A stretch of 64,000 nt of DNA from Hofstenia miamia. Its lineage: Eukaryota; Xenacoelomorpha; Acoela. Shown here in pieces: positions 1-11,309 of the stretch. Position 1 is the stretch's first letter. Each line of letters begins with the position of its first letter. A program made the translations under genes and the position numbers. The DNA lies in NCBI GenBank assembly GCA_004352715.1, contig SCFE01000096.1, positions 922,153 through 986,152 on the forward strand, written 5' to 3'. Under the pieces are notes generated by a model. It made no database searches and was not told the origin of the DNA. It worked only from the letters and a program-made list of their open reading frames with translations.

Positions 1-1186
1 TAGTGATGGAGCAAGATTTAGATCAGCCATTAATAACTTGAAAAGTATTGGTCCAATAAGCTATCCTTGGGGGATTTCACGCCATGTTTAGAAATTTTTG
101 CCTCTAAACTTGCCAATTTTTAATGATAGAAATCGATTTTCAAGATAACCTGCAATCCAAGCTATTATTTCTTTAGCTATCCCATAAGATAATAGCTTTT
201 CCAGTAATGCACGATGATTTACACTATCAAGTGCTTTCTGAAAATCCAATGCTTGTATTAAAACACTGTTTCTTTTGTCAATGTTCATGCTGATATAATC
301 TAGTTTTGTGAGAAGAAGAATGGCAGGAGAGGTTTTTGGCTTGTATGCATATTGCATGCTATCCACAACACTTAGTGAATAGTCCTTGTTTGATTTCAGT
401 ACAAAATATTTCAATAACTTGGTTGGAATGGATGGGATTACCAATGGTCTTAGATCGTTTGTGTTCGATGTCATTCTTTTTGGGATCGGAACAAGGTTAA
501 AATATTTCCACAATTTAAGAGTTTTGCATTGAATTGTACAACTGTTTAGAATGTTTGTCAACGGGTTAGCCAATATTTGGCACAGAACTTATATATCCTG
601 CTGGGTAAGTCATCAAATTCGTGCACTTCATAGCTTTCTGGTAGAGTGCACCAGTAAAATTAATGTCATCAGTACTAAAATTAAAAATTGAGTAGTCTAC
701 TTTCTCGGAATTTTTGCTCTTCAAAATAACTTGAAATATTCTTCATCCAAATTAGTTTTTCTGAGATCAATCACTGGAAATTGTATACTAGTATACTTTG
801 GATTGTTTCCAATAACAAAATAACATATCTTGTGTTTAGAGCAGCCTATTGGAGCTAATAAAGTGGCAGATTGAACATTGTTAAGGGCATGGTTGGAGTA
901 GAGTATATGATCTATAATGGAATTACCATGTGTAACTTCATTAACAGTTTGATGAAAAGAAAGATTACCACAAATATCACCTAAGTACTTATAGCAGAAA
1001 TCAGTGTTAAGATCTCCAGCGAATATGATTCAGATAGCTATCAGTATTTTCAATTAAGCATTGTAAATTGCTTCATATGTTTTCCAATTCAATCCTGGAG
1101 GTTTATATACACACTATAAAAACCTTGTACATAAAGGAATATCTATTAGCATCAACTCAGTTTCAGCTGGTACATTTGTTAGATTA
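1..1186 (-). pseudogene. LINE (EN-RT non-LTR retrotransposon) remnant, 3' part off the left edge
   Basis: Read on the minus strand, 1186 down to about 720 encodes an APE-type endonuclease: a YKPPG-like segment, the GDLN motif near 1020, and SKHK where the SDH motif is expected. From 573 to 88 an open stretch of about 160 codons encodes the fingers/palm of a LINE reverse transcriptase, including the block around ALDFQKALDSVNH and YGIAKEIIAWIAGYL. The same frame continues to the window edge past two in-frame stops (near 88 and 61) with the IPQG...LIGPILF block. The catalytic YADD box would lie beyond position 1. Clade is probably Jockey/CR1/L2-like; this is inferred from motif style only. The open stretch begins with TTG, so no true start is claimed. 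Non-functional copy. Confidence 0.88.
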
Positions 1187-1529
1187 AGTTGTTTATTTTT
1201 CCTAAGCTATTCTTAATCCATGCACAGATTAGATTGATTAGAGTTTAACATAGTAAACGAACAATCTTTAATAATAAGTCAAATAGTTAAAATTTAATAG
1301 AACTGTAATTTGAAATTCAACTTACTGACAACGATTTATCAATATGATTAATCTCCAGATATTTTATTATTAACTGAACATGGTAAAAGTTAATTGCCAA
1401 TTTTGCAGTGGAATCGATTATTGCAATTAACTGCTTACATGTAAACAACCTTAGAAAAAGCAACAACTACAAGAGCATTTATATTATGCCACTTTTTTCC
1501 AAACATTTCCTAAAAATTTATTTTATATG

Positions 1530-1735
1530 AAAATGAAATTTGTGCTTATTTTAATTCGTATATGTATTTTTACAAGCTTTGCAAACCTACTGAAGTTTCA
1601 CTAGAAAATGCTGACAATTTTTAATACGAATTTCATTTAAAATGTTGTTAATTTCTTTTACTACAACAATTTATGTAATGCGTTAATGAAAACAATATTG
1701 GTATTTAGAATCATACAATATTAATTATTTTTTGA
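1530..1735 (+). repeat. Direct repeat, copy 1
   Basis: This AT-rich block recurs diverged at 2334-2640, with ATGAAATTTGTG, a TATATGTATTTT run, TTTCATTTAAAATG and an AACAATTTAT run in the same order. Both copies start with a short frame beginning MKMKFVLILI or MKFVFILIFI that resembles a signal peptide. The reading may be only a by-product of T-rich sequence. Confidence 0.5.
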
Positions 1736-2333
1736 ATTGAAATGTTGACCAAAAATAAGAAGGAACAGAGGATTTTCTTCTGCAAGAAATGTATATTGGA
1801 CAATTTCAATCTACTTTCCTCCTTTATGAGAACCGGATTGTATATCGACCACCAGAAAAAGAAAATTTGGCAGCCGTTGCCAAAGTCTTACCCAAGTATC
1901 ATAGTTAACATAATGATTTTATATGAAAATTTGCTGTCAAGGAATATCCATACATTATAATGAGAATAGTCTATTTGACGATGCCCTGCATCCCATTGGA
2001 TAGATCTTCCAAACTTCTGGATAGAAAAATGATTTTTCCAACAGAAAAGCGTATTGATTGTCCATTAGTATTTAAAAAGTATTTAACAATTTGTCAAATT
2101 TTAATGTATGCTATTTTATTATTAAACAAAATAAATTTATCAATGTAATTTTATCCAGAATCCATTAGGGTTTCGTCTCACACATAAGTGATTACATTTC
2201 CATAATGACAGAAATTCGATATTATAAAAACAATACTTTAGAAGAACGTCCGTTTGAAGTTATTTAAAAAAGGATAAGATATTCTGAATTCAAATAATTT
2301 TTACAATTTAATAGTAATTTAAATGAACAGCGT

Positions 2334-2640
2334 TATGAAATTTGTGTTTATTTTAATTTTTATATGTATTTTACAAGTTTCAAAAATATTGTTGCCAATT
2401 TTTTACACGATTTTCATTTAAAATGTTAATTTCTTTTACCAGAACAATTTATATGATGTTGTAAGGAAAATAATATTTTTCTGCATATCCAAGCAATATG
2501 TCCCTTAAAATAAGAGGTACTAAACATTGGTATGTTTGTATTTTTGTTTATTAATCTTTAAATGCATGGTCAATTGGAATAAATACCAGAAGGTGAGAAA
2601 GTATTGGTATCTAGAGTCATAATAATACTAATACTATTTA
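2334..2640 (+). repeat. Direct repeat, copy 2
   Basis: Second, longer copy of the block at 1530-1735. Its last part (GAGTCATAATAATAC) matches the end of copy 1 after an insertion of about 100 bp. Confidence 0.45.
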
Positions 2641-3596
2641 TTGAGGTAATCACCCTTTAACGGTTCGTCAATTTTTGGGGTATGTCATAACCCATCCAAC
2701 ATTGAAAGTGATATTGGTAAAAGACTATTCACGTTAATACTAATGCAGTTTTGACTTTTACTATTTTTTTATAAGCAGTCACGTAAGTAAGTTTTCACTC
2801 ATTAGTTATACACTGCAAAATGATTAAACAGTAATTGTCCTCGAGAGACCATTGGGGTATGTGATACCCCACATAGATCTTAGTAGATTTTGCAACTTAT
2901 ATATTACTCAATCTTTCATATACCGAGTTTTTTCGAATATGTAAGGCAAAAATACATTTCAAAATTTAATGTTTAAGCATATCTTGGTAGATAGATATCA
3001 AAAGTGTTGGTTACTCAAGCAATATTATAGAACGTTGATGAGATGATGATATTCACATATTTCCAGACTTAAATGATTAGAAGTTTGTAGCAGTTGAATA
3101 GTTCGATAGCATCAATGGGTGCACTTGCACAAATTTTGAAGATCCTTCGTTGAAGTAAGTGGTGTAAGTTTCAAAAATTCAGTTAAACAAATTTTGTTAA
3201 AAGCTTTTTCAACAAAGTGCTATTGTCAATTACATGTGTTAATACAAACTTAGCAAAGGTTGCAAAAAAGACATTTATATCCTACCATGAATCTTGCTAG
3301 CCATGAGTCTGACCAACTAATTGTTTTTCAGAAACTTCATCTTTCACATGAGAAGAGAATAGCAATTCATTGGAATTTGGAATTTGCTTGTTATTGAGTT
3401 GGCTTTCAGATTTATTTGAATGTAATGCAGTGAGGGAACGTTGACACAAATGGACACTAATATTTTCTTTGGAGAATTATACTGTTGAATTAGCTGTAGA
3501 AATATTAGAATTTAATGACTGCTTAAATTTTTTGCTTGAAGGTGTCATTTGTTCACTTCAATGCAATAAATGATTTCAAGATTTTGTAATTCAATT

Positions 3597-4281
3597 CAGA
3601 GATGGAAGTGGGGCGGATATTTGTGAACTGCCCTGCCCCACCGAACAGAATTTGTGCTCTGCCCCATTTCCACGTGTTGACATCTGCCCACGTTTTCTAT
3701 TCTACCACCCCAAATTGGCCTATTAAAAAATTCTGCTGCAAAAGTACTTACGATATTTTATTTCCCCATATTTGTTCTATGACAATTTATATTGCACTAC
3801 ACCACACCACCCCTCAACTATTTTGAATCTTTATTTCCTAGAAAATACAGAATCATTTTTAAAGTGTCATCTCTACTATTACTACCAATAGGAATCTAAG
3901 AACAAACGTGATGCTGAAGTATATTAATAAAATGAAATTTAACTTTAGCACTTTATAGCTTTTTATAAACGTAATATTTTATATAATACATTTATACAAA
4001 GAAAATTGCACTCCTTCCAATGTAATTGCAAAACCTATTGACTACAAATCAGATCAAAATGATCTTGCTGATTTTTTTGATTAGAACTAAATGTCACCAA
4101 AAGCTAAAAATGCATACTAATCAATTTTTGCAAAAATTTCCAAGTAAATTAATCTTTTTAAGCAGGGAAATTTGATGTAAAAAATACTTTTACAATCCCT
4201 AAAATTAATTAACTAAAAAGTGTTTTTGCCCCAATTTTGCCCCATGGGTACCAATTTTCCCCGCCCAGTCTTTCCAACGTG
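3597..4281. mobile_element. Candidate non-autonomous hAT-like element
   Basis: The left end reads CAGAGATGGAAGTGGGGCGG. The reverse complement of the right end reads CACGTTGGAAAGACTGGGCG. Both look like the imperfect CAG-N-G-N-TGG...GGGGCGG termini of hAT elements, and the interior near both ends is studded with GCCCC/GGGGC, unlike the AT-rich surroundings. No 8-bp target duplication could be matched, so the limits are tentative. The open frame at 3602-3826 is a by-product of the GC-richer end. Confidence 0.4.
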
Positions 4282-5377
4282 TCGACATTGCAGAAATAAC
4301 TGTTTCAAAAATTCTATAACAATTCCTGTATTTTTCATAAAAAAGCTTCCATGTTATTATGTTAATAATTCACAAATGTGACTTCACAGCAATAGTTTTC
4401 TGGAATTTCATATATTGATGCCTACAATGAGCAAGCATGCTTGTATTGGTATAGACTCTGAAGGGGCATATATTTACTGGTGTTTTCATATGTTAGGATC
4501 TATTTGTAAGTGCTTACGAGGTTTGTAAGCAATTAGTGAGTTTTAGTTATTAAGTTTTTGGAAATAAACGACGTGCGTATGCTAGGAAATTTTGGAAATA
4601 ATCATGTTTTATCCCCCTTAAAATATACATTTTAGTAATTTTTATAATATTTAATTAAAAATTAAAATGAAATGTAAATTGCAATTCAGGCATGTAATAT
4701 TTGCGCTATATACACCATAATATACATCATAAGAGACTTTCTACATTAATTCTATTATAGGTAGACAATAGTATGTGAATCTAGTGTTAATAATACATTG
4801 CAAACACATTCAAAAAAGTGAATTAACTTATAATGTAAACTAATTTTAACTACAAGTTTAATTACTGAATGTTTCAGATTTGCTGCCATTACATGTAAAA
4901 TTCGATTTAACAAAATAATTTGTACATTAAAATAACGATAATCACTGCCAAATCGCACTTTCCCATCTAATTGTCTGGCAAGAAACTCATTGAATGATTA
5001 AGCCCCGTTTACATGATAAGCTTTCCCTTATGACAATCACTTCCCCTTATGTAAGAGAAAACTTGTCGTGTAAACGCAAATTCGACCAACATAATTGCTC
5101 GTAAGGGAAAATTGTGAACTCGAAAATGTTGGTAACTTTTAAAAATATTACGGACTCTAATAGAAAAATATGACAATTATAATCTAGAGAAATTGCAGTT
5201 ACCACGAAAGTGAAGATGTTTTTCAAGCTCTACTTCATCAATAACAAATGATTCAATTATTGAATTTCACTCTCGCAGATTGTTTTTTAAATTTCATTAT
5301 TGTGTCAACAATTCACTTCTTGAACAATTAACATTTGAGCAAAAGCAAGGTCTTTAAAACAAAAGAATTTTGAAGAA
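4282..5377. other. No gene seen; contains a foldback sequence
   Basis: Apart from the imperfect palindrome at 5006-5076, listed separately, no coding, RNA or regulatory signal is visible. Confidence 0.5.
5006..5076. repeat. Imperfect palindrome (foldback, MITE-like)
   Basis: CGTTTACATGATAAGCTTTC on the left pairs imperfectly with the right arm, whose reverse complement is CGTTTACACGACAAGTTTTC. The centre carries a second matching pair (CCCTTATG / CATAAGGGG). Could be a very short non-autonomous DNA transposon. Confidence 0.45.
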
Positions 5378-5790
5378 ATGCTTCTAAGTGGTGAAGTCAC
5401 TAATGCTTATTTAGCACATCTCACAGCAATATGGTTTCAATGTCTCCCAATTAAAAATTCAATTGCCGCTGTTCCTGAATCAGAAACAAGTTCAAAATTG
5501 TATGATAGACAACTTGCTTATCAAAATCTTGTTATAGCACTTTTTCAGAGCTGTTTAAAATGCTGACGTTGATGCTTGTAACGCCAGTGTCATGTGAAAC
5601 TGACCGCTCTTTTTTAGCCTTTGGGAGTCTTAAGACCTGGCTAAGATTAACCATGATCCAAATTAGGCTTAATTATATTTCAGTGTATCACACAGGTCAA
5701 GACAATGTTGACTCAGTTAAAATTGATGATTTGGTGGTTTTACTTATTAACAGCACTGAAATATGTAGAAAATTATGTGGCAAACCATAA
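5378..5790 (+). pseudogene. hAT transposase C-terminal (dimerisation) fragment
   Basis: The stretch 5560-5790 encodes the hAT C-terminal dimerisation domain: a TPVSCETDRSF segment (canonical form S-x-x-x-CERSF), then LKTWLRLTM, then IRLNYISVYH and a DSVKIDDLV tail. This order and spacing fit the ZMYM1-like branch of hAT transposases. A preceding open frame (5378-5566) ends in ALFQSCLKC and joins the domain only through a frameshift at about 5560, so the copy is broken. The N-terminal zinc finger and RNase-H-like catalytic core are not seen upstream. Confidence 0.75.
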
Positions 5791-8598
5791 ACTTCGATTT
5801 TGTATTTACATTTGATATTCTAGTATACAATCTTATGTTTTACGTTATTTTCATGCTTTTTGTATTAAGTTTTTGCTAATATAAAATCATATCCCCTTCC
5901 CGAACGAATTTTTACTTTCCTAAATGGGAAATGTTTTCATTTATAGCAACTGCTGCAAAATTTCATAAAAATGACTTTTAGAACATATTTATTCAGATAT
6001 ATATTTGCTGTTTTATTATTGTCAGTAAGCATAATGTACGTGCAAATTTAGCATTACAAAACTATTTAAAATTAAGAAAAAAGTTCTGCAAACAGAATCA
6101 TTGCGCCAGAATACACAATGAAAACTGCTTTTTGCAAGAAATAATTTTTCAAGAAACCTGACTTGCGTACAGAAGACAACCTGTTCTTGTTTGGATTTTG
6201 ATGCATTTTTTACATTGAATTTTAAAATTTTTGCTAACAGCTTGAACAATTTAATAAAAATATTGAATATGAAATCAATTAAAAAAAGCGTTAATGAATA
6301 AAAAATTTTACCCCCCCTCCCATTTTCGAAGGTATCATTCAGTGATTATCATTAAACAGTGTCTTGTCTTTTAAAAAAACCGTTTTCCACAGTTTTAATC
6401 TTATTAGAAAATTCGCAAATTGTTAGTGACCCCTTAAATGGTGGAAATTTGTTCAAAATTGCATTTCAGTGCCAGATGTATTTGAAAACTTAACTTCTTA
6501 ATGAAAATTCCGATTTCTTGAAAGTCAAATAGTTCTCATAAATTGCAAATATAATCTTGATTTTGAAGTCCATGTATTCATCACTTAATTTAAAATATTT
6601 TTTTCCACAGATAGGCTACCCAATCCCAAATAAGGAGCGCCCTGCCCAATGTCATTGATTATGGTAGCTACAAAGCTTGCAACAAATCAGAATCTTAAAA
6701 CGTAAATGGAAGTTGAGACAATTCTCTACTGCGTTGTTTATTTTTGTAATGTACGCTTGAAATATTTTTGAAAAATCATCGTAGATTTTCAGAAAATTCA
6801 TGGGTAATATTGTCTTAAAAATCCTTTTTTAAAAGGAAAATCTTTTTAGAAAATTTGAAAATCGTGAGCAATGGCATCTATTTGTGAATGTGCTTGAACG
6901 TAGTGCTTAAATTTGTACTAAAGCATATTGCTTTGGCTCAAGCATTTGAAAATTCTCAAGAAAAGATTTAAATTCTCTTCATGCCTAAGGTTCATGCATT
7001 TCTATTTTCTAAGGTTTAGAGCACATGGAAGCAACACTGAAGTTGACTATATGTAGATAAACCTCCGAAGCCCATTGAAGTGCGCCATGAATAACGTAAG
7101 ACACTGGGGTTGGAAAATTCGCGCAAAGGCCTTAATGGGAAAATGCTTAAGTGTGGTCTTAAGCGTAAATAAAAAAACACTCCTTCTTCTCTGGTGCCTT
7201 CTGATTTTGCATATCTGTATTAATTATTGACTTATTCGCGATAAATTTTTTTTAAGGATCATAAAAAATTTAAGAAATTCCGAAGCTGCTTAAGGTCAGT
7301 GATATTTAATTCTTTACATTAAAAATATTTCGAAACTCCAGCCCCTCTGATTTTTAAGGGGCTTGAAGCTACTGCAACCAAGATTGTAAAACCTTCTAGT
7401 GTGTTCACAAATAGGAATCAATTGTGTAATAATACATGATGAAAACTACAATTTCCAAATAATTTTCATTATTCAGATTCATTCTCATTTAAAGTTTCTA
7501 AATATGAAACAAAATTATAAAATAATAAGAACAATTGAGGAATTCTTATTATTAAACATTTCTTACTTTCGGAGTTTAATGCAAAGAAGTTTACCCAATT
7601 TTGACAACAGTCCACTCAGTGACATAGACAGTAAACAAATTGGGAAGGGACAACATCAATCTCACGTTTACTGAAAAATACAAATGATGTAATTTTCTTC
7701 AACCTTTATTATATTTTCATAAAAGGCTCAAATTCGAAGTCTAGTATTTGAAAATTTGGAGGATCCATGACCCTTTCGCCCCCTTGGCTATGCCTATGAG
7801 CGCACAATTAATTTTTTCATAACTTTGTAATATTTTTTCATATATTTTTATTTTGTTAGCAATAAATCTTTTACTAAAAAATAATATTATTAATATTATT
7901 AAAAAAATGTACAAAAAAGCTAAAATGTGCCCTCTTGAGCCTAAAATATTATCAAATACACAAGCATTCTAAGCACATTTAGAGTTCCTGGACTGAGTCT
8001 CCACATACATAAATATAAGCACATACATTTATTACTATTACATAATATATAATTAATTAGAAACTTTAAAATTTTGAATACTAGCTTTTCAATTTCAAAA
8101 TGAAGTGAGTAATTATTTCAATTTTAAATTATATTTTTGGGAATTTAGATTCGTATAGAAAGGAAAATCCTTAAATGGACTTTGAACCAAAGGAGTACCC
8201 AGCCCATGTAATGGAGGGGGCAAAGAAAAATATCTAACCATTTTATTGCAGTGTTCTTACTAATCTCATTTGCCCCGGACCCTAGGCTACTGCTTTGAAC
8301 AAATAAGCTTATTAATTCTAGACCAAATATGCTTCTTTCATGACAGAGATATGCTTACACAGGATCATCACTATTTAATGCATTAAAATATTTAACAGAT
8401 TTTCTCATCAGCTCTGCTTTAAATGGTTCTACAAACTTTCTTTACTCGACAAAATATGTCATGTACACGTACACATTCTACATGATTTTCAAAAAAACCA
8501 TTTTCTGAGTATTAATACGAACTAAATATATGCCAAAACCTTTTTTTATTTTGGGGTTGCTGCATGCTAAATTTCATGAATCAATCAAAAAAGATACA
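5791..8598. other. Gene-poor stretch
   Basis: No supported gene. The frame at 7399-7674 has no recognisable motif. One copy of a dispersed repeat lies at 6840-7165 (listed separately). The rest is AT-rich sequence with no visible structure. Confidence 0.5.
6840..7165 (+). repeat. Dispersed repeat A, copy 1
   Basis: Shares with 14,815-15,100 and 36,727-37,080 an ordered set of diverged blocks: TTGAAAATTC or similar, AAAAGATTTAAATTCTCTTC, ATGCCTAAGGTT, then a GC-richer segment with CCCATTGA. Looks like an old interspersed repeat with no coding capacity visible. Confidence 0.4.
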
Positions 8599-8604
8599 TT
8601 TATT
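8599..8604 (-). promoter_or_regulatory. Poly(A) signal AATAAA for the lectin-like gene
   Basis: AATAAA on the minus strand begins about 20 nt after the stop codon of the C-type-lectin-like gene. It supports a transcript ending just past this exon and a very short 3' UTR. Confidence 0.6.
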
Positions 8605-8625
8605 AAATATTTATAAAAAACAAAC

Positions 8626-10266
8626 TTAATATTGGCTTAGGAAGTCATTTTGATCAATTTCACATAAAGCTCGTTGGTTCCGGCTACAGTCTTGTACATC
8701 TACGTAGTTACATTTTGGACATAAACAATAGCAATTTCCGTACATTCCACTGTGGGTGGACGGCAGTTCATTATTCTTAAAAGTGATGTTTTCTTGTGGA
8801 AGCCCACCACTGCTGCTCCAAGTAAAATGACCTTCATGGGCGTAATCACTAGCAGCCAACCATACATTCCCTTTGAATTCTTCGCTCTTGTTGAAAAGAA
8901 ATTCCATTTCGTCTTTATCGTGAATTACTGCTCCTCTTCCAAAGTCGATATGGTGGCATGTTTGTTGCCCCAATTTCCAGTCATTCCTGCTGTATAGAAG
9001 GCAATAGCATCTAATGGTATTAAAGCAAAAAAATTTTGCACACTGCCGGACAATAACTGCAATATTGGAAACCCTTATGTTTCGCTCGTTTGTAGCTTGC
9101 AATGAGCCCTCAAGAGTGCACAGTGCAGGATTGGTGGACAAACAAGATTCTTCAATAAACTGCAGTTTGGAATAGTGCTCACGTTTCATGCAATACTGAC
9201 CATGTTTGAGATTGTAATCCTTCCCCCACTGAAACTTATCTTGTTTAATTGCTGGACTTCTGTTTTCCAACCACATCCATTCATGGTGACGCAGAAAATT
9301 ACTTGCACCAATCATACCCTGCATATCTCCTCCCAGATCTATAACGAATTTCTGCTCTTTTTCAGTTTGAAACCATACCAATCCTTCAAAGTCTAATTTA
9401 CTCTGACACTTAAAGTGCGCGTCGTGCCAATTTCTGAATACGGGATGAGGGCTTGTGTCTTCTCCAAAATATGTATAGCAGTAACAATTCTGATCATTGC
9501 ATGAAAACTTAACGCAAATCTTCTTTATTTTGGATTGCATAGTCTTATTAAAATATGATACAGCGTTAACATTTGTTTCGTTATTAAATGATAAATTTAT
9601 TCGCCGCTTACAAATAGCAGCATATTCATTAGCAGAGGAGTATCTATCAAGTTCACATTCGGATTCTTCTACGTAAGAACCCTTAGCTTTAATAAGACAG
9701 TTTTTTGCTATGATTTTGGAACCATGATTTAAAATTGTGTAAAAATCTCCATGGACATGTTTGTTATTTGTCCATTTAATACGTGTTTCTTTTTTTATTC
9801 GAAAAGCACCTACCCAAAGTGCGATATCAAAGCCTTTCTCTTGATTTGAAATCACATCAAATTGCTCCCATTCTTGCATACTTCCAAAGACACCCAGCTC
9901 ACCCTTGCCATGAAAAAGAGACTTGCATTTTTCCTTCATTTCGAACCAATCTCCCTTTGATTCGGTTGCACAAAAGCACTTGTTAGCATAGCACACCAAG
10001 TTGGTACAGGTATTAATGACATCAATTGAAGCGTTTAAAGAAAGGAACACAGTCGGGTGTTCATTTTTGAGCACCTCAATTTCGTGTTCCTCTTGTTCAA
10101 TGACAGCTTCAAGATTGCTCACATTGTGGAGATTAACACAGGTAATAGCAAGTAGAACTACAACAAATATGTGCCATTTATTTTCTTCGCACCAGTCTCT
10201 AGCTCTTCCAACATAGTAGTTTTCAGACGCCGCTTTTAACGAATTTTGTAAATGCACCTTTAGCAT
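8626..10266 (-). CDS. Type II membrane protein with three C-type-lectin-like domains
   Basis: Single open exon, 546 codons from the first ATG (10,266); the frame stays open upstream to a stop at 10,336-10,338, so a 5' exon joining near 10,305 is possible. Residues about 31-46 (WHIFVVVLLAITCVNL) form one membrane segment after a short cytosolic tail. Residues 47-71 are a possible coiled-coil stalk. Three C-type-lectin-like domains follow, at about 87-220, 251-384 and 409-536. Each opens with a Cys motif C-x4-C-x(4,5)-C-x-C and has a WIGL-like core (LWVGAF, GMIGAS, VWLAAS) and the paired C-terminal cysteines. No EPN/QPD or WND calcium/sugar motif is seen, so ligand binding is probably not classical Ca2+-dependent carbohydrate recognition. 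Several N-glycosylation sequons (NAS, NLS, NET, NKT, NIT) fit an extracellular location. Likely a cell-surface recognition receptor; ligand unknown. Confidence 0.88.
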   Translation of the reverse strand: MLKVHLQNSLKAASENYYVGRARDWCEENKWHIFVVVLLAITCVNLHNVSNLEAVIEQEEHEIEVLKNEHPTVFLSLNASIDVINTCTNLVCYANKCFCATESKGDWFEMKEKCKSLFHGKGELGVFGSMQEWEQFDVISNQEKGFDIALWVGAFRIKKETRIKWTNNKHVHGDFYTILNHGSKIIAKNCLIKAKGSYVEESECELDRYSSANEYAAICKRRINLSFNNETNVNAVSYFNKTMQSKIKKICVKFSCNDQNCYCYTYFGEDTSPHPVFRNWHDAHFKCQSKLDFEGLVWFQTEKEQKFVIDLGGDMQGMIGASNFLRHHEWMWLENRSPAIKQDKFQWGKDYNLKHGQYCMKREHYSKLQFIEESCLSTNPALCTLEGSLQATNERNIRVSNIAVIVRQCAKFFCFNTIRCYCLLYSRNDWKLGQQTCHHIDFGRGAVIHDKDEMEFLFNKSEEFKGNVWLAASDYAHEGHFTWSSSGGLPQENITFKNNELPSTHSGMYGNCYCLCPKCNYVDVQDCSRNQRALCEIDQNDFLSQY

Positions 10267-10686
10267 GTGTGAAGTTTTATCAACTGAGAAATTTACTTGG
10301 CTTATCTTTAAATGCAAAGTAAATATTGTTAGCGCCTATACAATTATACGTGCAAGGCATTTATGTAAGAAATGATATACAATTGATGTCTTCAATACTA
10401 TATTCTTCTCAGAGTATCAGTTTTTGTTGAAGAACCTTTATTACTATTGTAACAAAAATTTTGAATAGTTTTTAATCTGGGTTTTTAATGGATGGACAGA
10501 ATGGTTTTTTCAATTTCTGCTCAAGATTATATCTATTTATAGGCTTGTCGTTGTGTTGTGTACGCATTACAACATACGTTATGTTGTGTAGAATTCTAAA
10601 TTTGTTTTTTACACAGTACAGTATTTTGCGTAAGGATGAAAAATTTGTAATTTTATAACAAACTATAATTTTATATTTTATATAAA
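10267..10686. other. Upstream flank of the lectin-like gene
   Basis: No further exon can be fixed. On the minus strand, TATTTACTTTGCATTTAAAG ending at 10,306 is a possible 3' splice site. If it is used, the mature N-terminus would differ from the ATG at 10,266. No clear TATA box. Confidence 0.4.
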
Positions 10687-11308
10687 ATATATACATATAT
10701 AATAAAAATATTAATAATAATAATTATAATAATAATAATAGTAATAATAATATATTTTTATAAAGCGCATACATTACAAATATGTAATCTGATCTACTAT
10801 ATACAAATCATACACGTTGTATATACAGTGGAACCGAATGAAGCTTAACCGTTGCTTAAAAATTAGCAATATCATCGCATGATCTAATTAACAATGCCAT
10901 AAAACTGGGCGATGCATCGACTAATCGAATCGCAATTGATGGAGATGTTAATGATAAAAGTGGAAAATTTGCACCAAAATAGTCCAATATTTGTGGAGCA
11001 CTTAAATCATTGACTTTTGAAACAGCCTTAGATGTACCTATTAGATCACTAAAGACTAAAATTTTCCGTTTGTTGTTATTATTAGAATTATTAATGTTGG
11101 TATAATTAATACGTTGTCAAGCGTATTTCTAAGGTGTTTCAAATCAGCAATGTTGGTGGAAATGGATTGAGCTTTGCCATCTCTCAGCCATATTTTTTCA
11201 GTATTTTTAATTCTGCATCATAGCATTTTTGATTGGACATTCTTACATATTTAATCTTTGATGTATGAGTGTAGTTCATATAATGCTATAGTATATATAT
11301 ATATATAT
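10687..11308. repeat. Tandem duplication, copy 1
   Basis: Every stretch I compared is repeated exactly 623 bp further on (for example 10,801 onward equals 11,424 onward). It starts with a TAA-type microsatellite and ends in a TA run followed by a single N at 11,309. It includes an open stretch of about 30 codons (LGDASTNRIAIDGDVNDKSG), not recognised. Confidence 0.9.
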
Positions 11309-11309
11309 N

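Larger units (their letters stand above)
1187..3596. other. Gene-poor stretch with an internal direct repeat
   Basis: No convincing gene. Short open frames at 1742-1960 and 1960-2148 lack any recognisable family and have the composition expected of AT-rich DNA. It contains the direct repeat pair listed separately, and a 7-bp-arm hairpin (GGGGTAT-GTG-ATACCCC, 2854-2870) whose sequence is echoed at 2677-2694. Confidence 0.5.

Noticed and set aside
2642-2700. CCCTTTAACGG as a piggyBac-type terminus
   Set aside because: No TTAA flank and no matching inverted end within several kb.
3602-3826. 74-codon Pro/Cys/His-rich frame
   Set aside because: Lies in the GC-rich end of a probable hAT-like element; no conserved domain.
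8752-10216. Plus-strand frames opposite the lectin-like gene
   Set aside because: Shadows of the minus-strand coding exon, with no family features.
10267-10317. Extension of the lectin-like protein to 563 residues from position 10,317
   Set aside because: That reading starts with TTG, which is not an expected animal start. First ATG is at 10,266; a spliced 5' exon remains possible.
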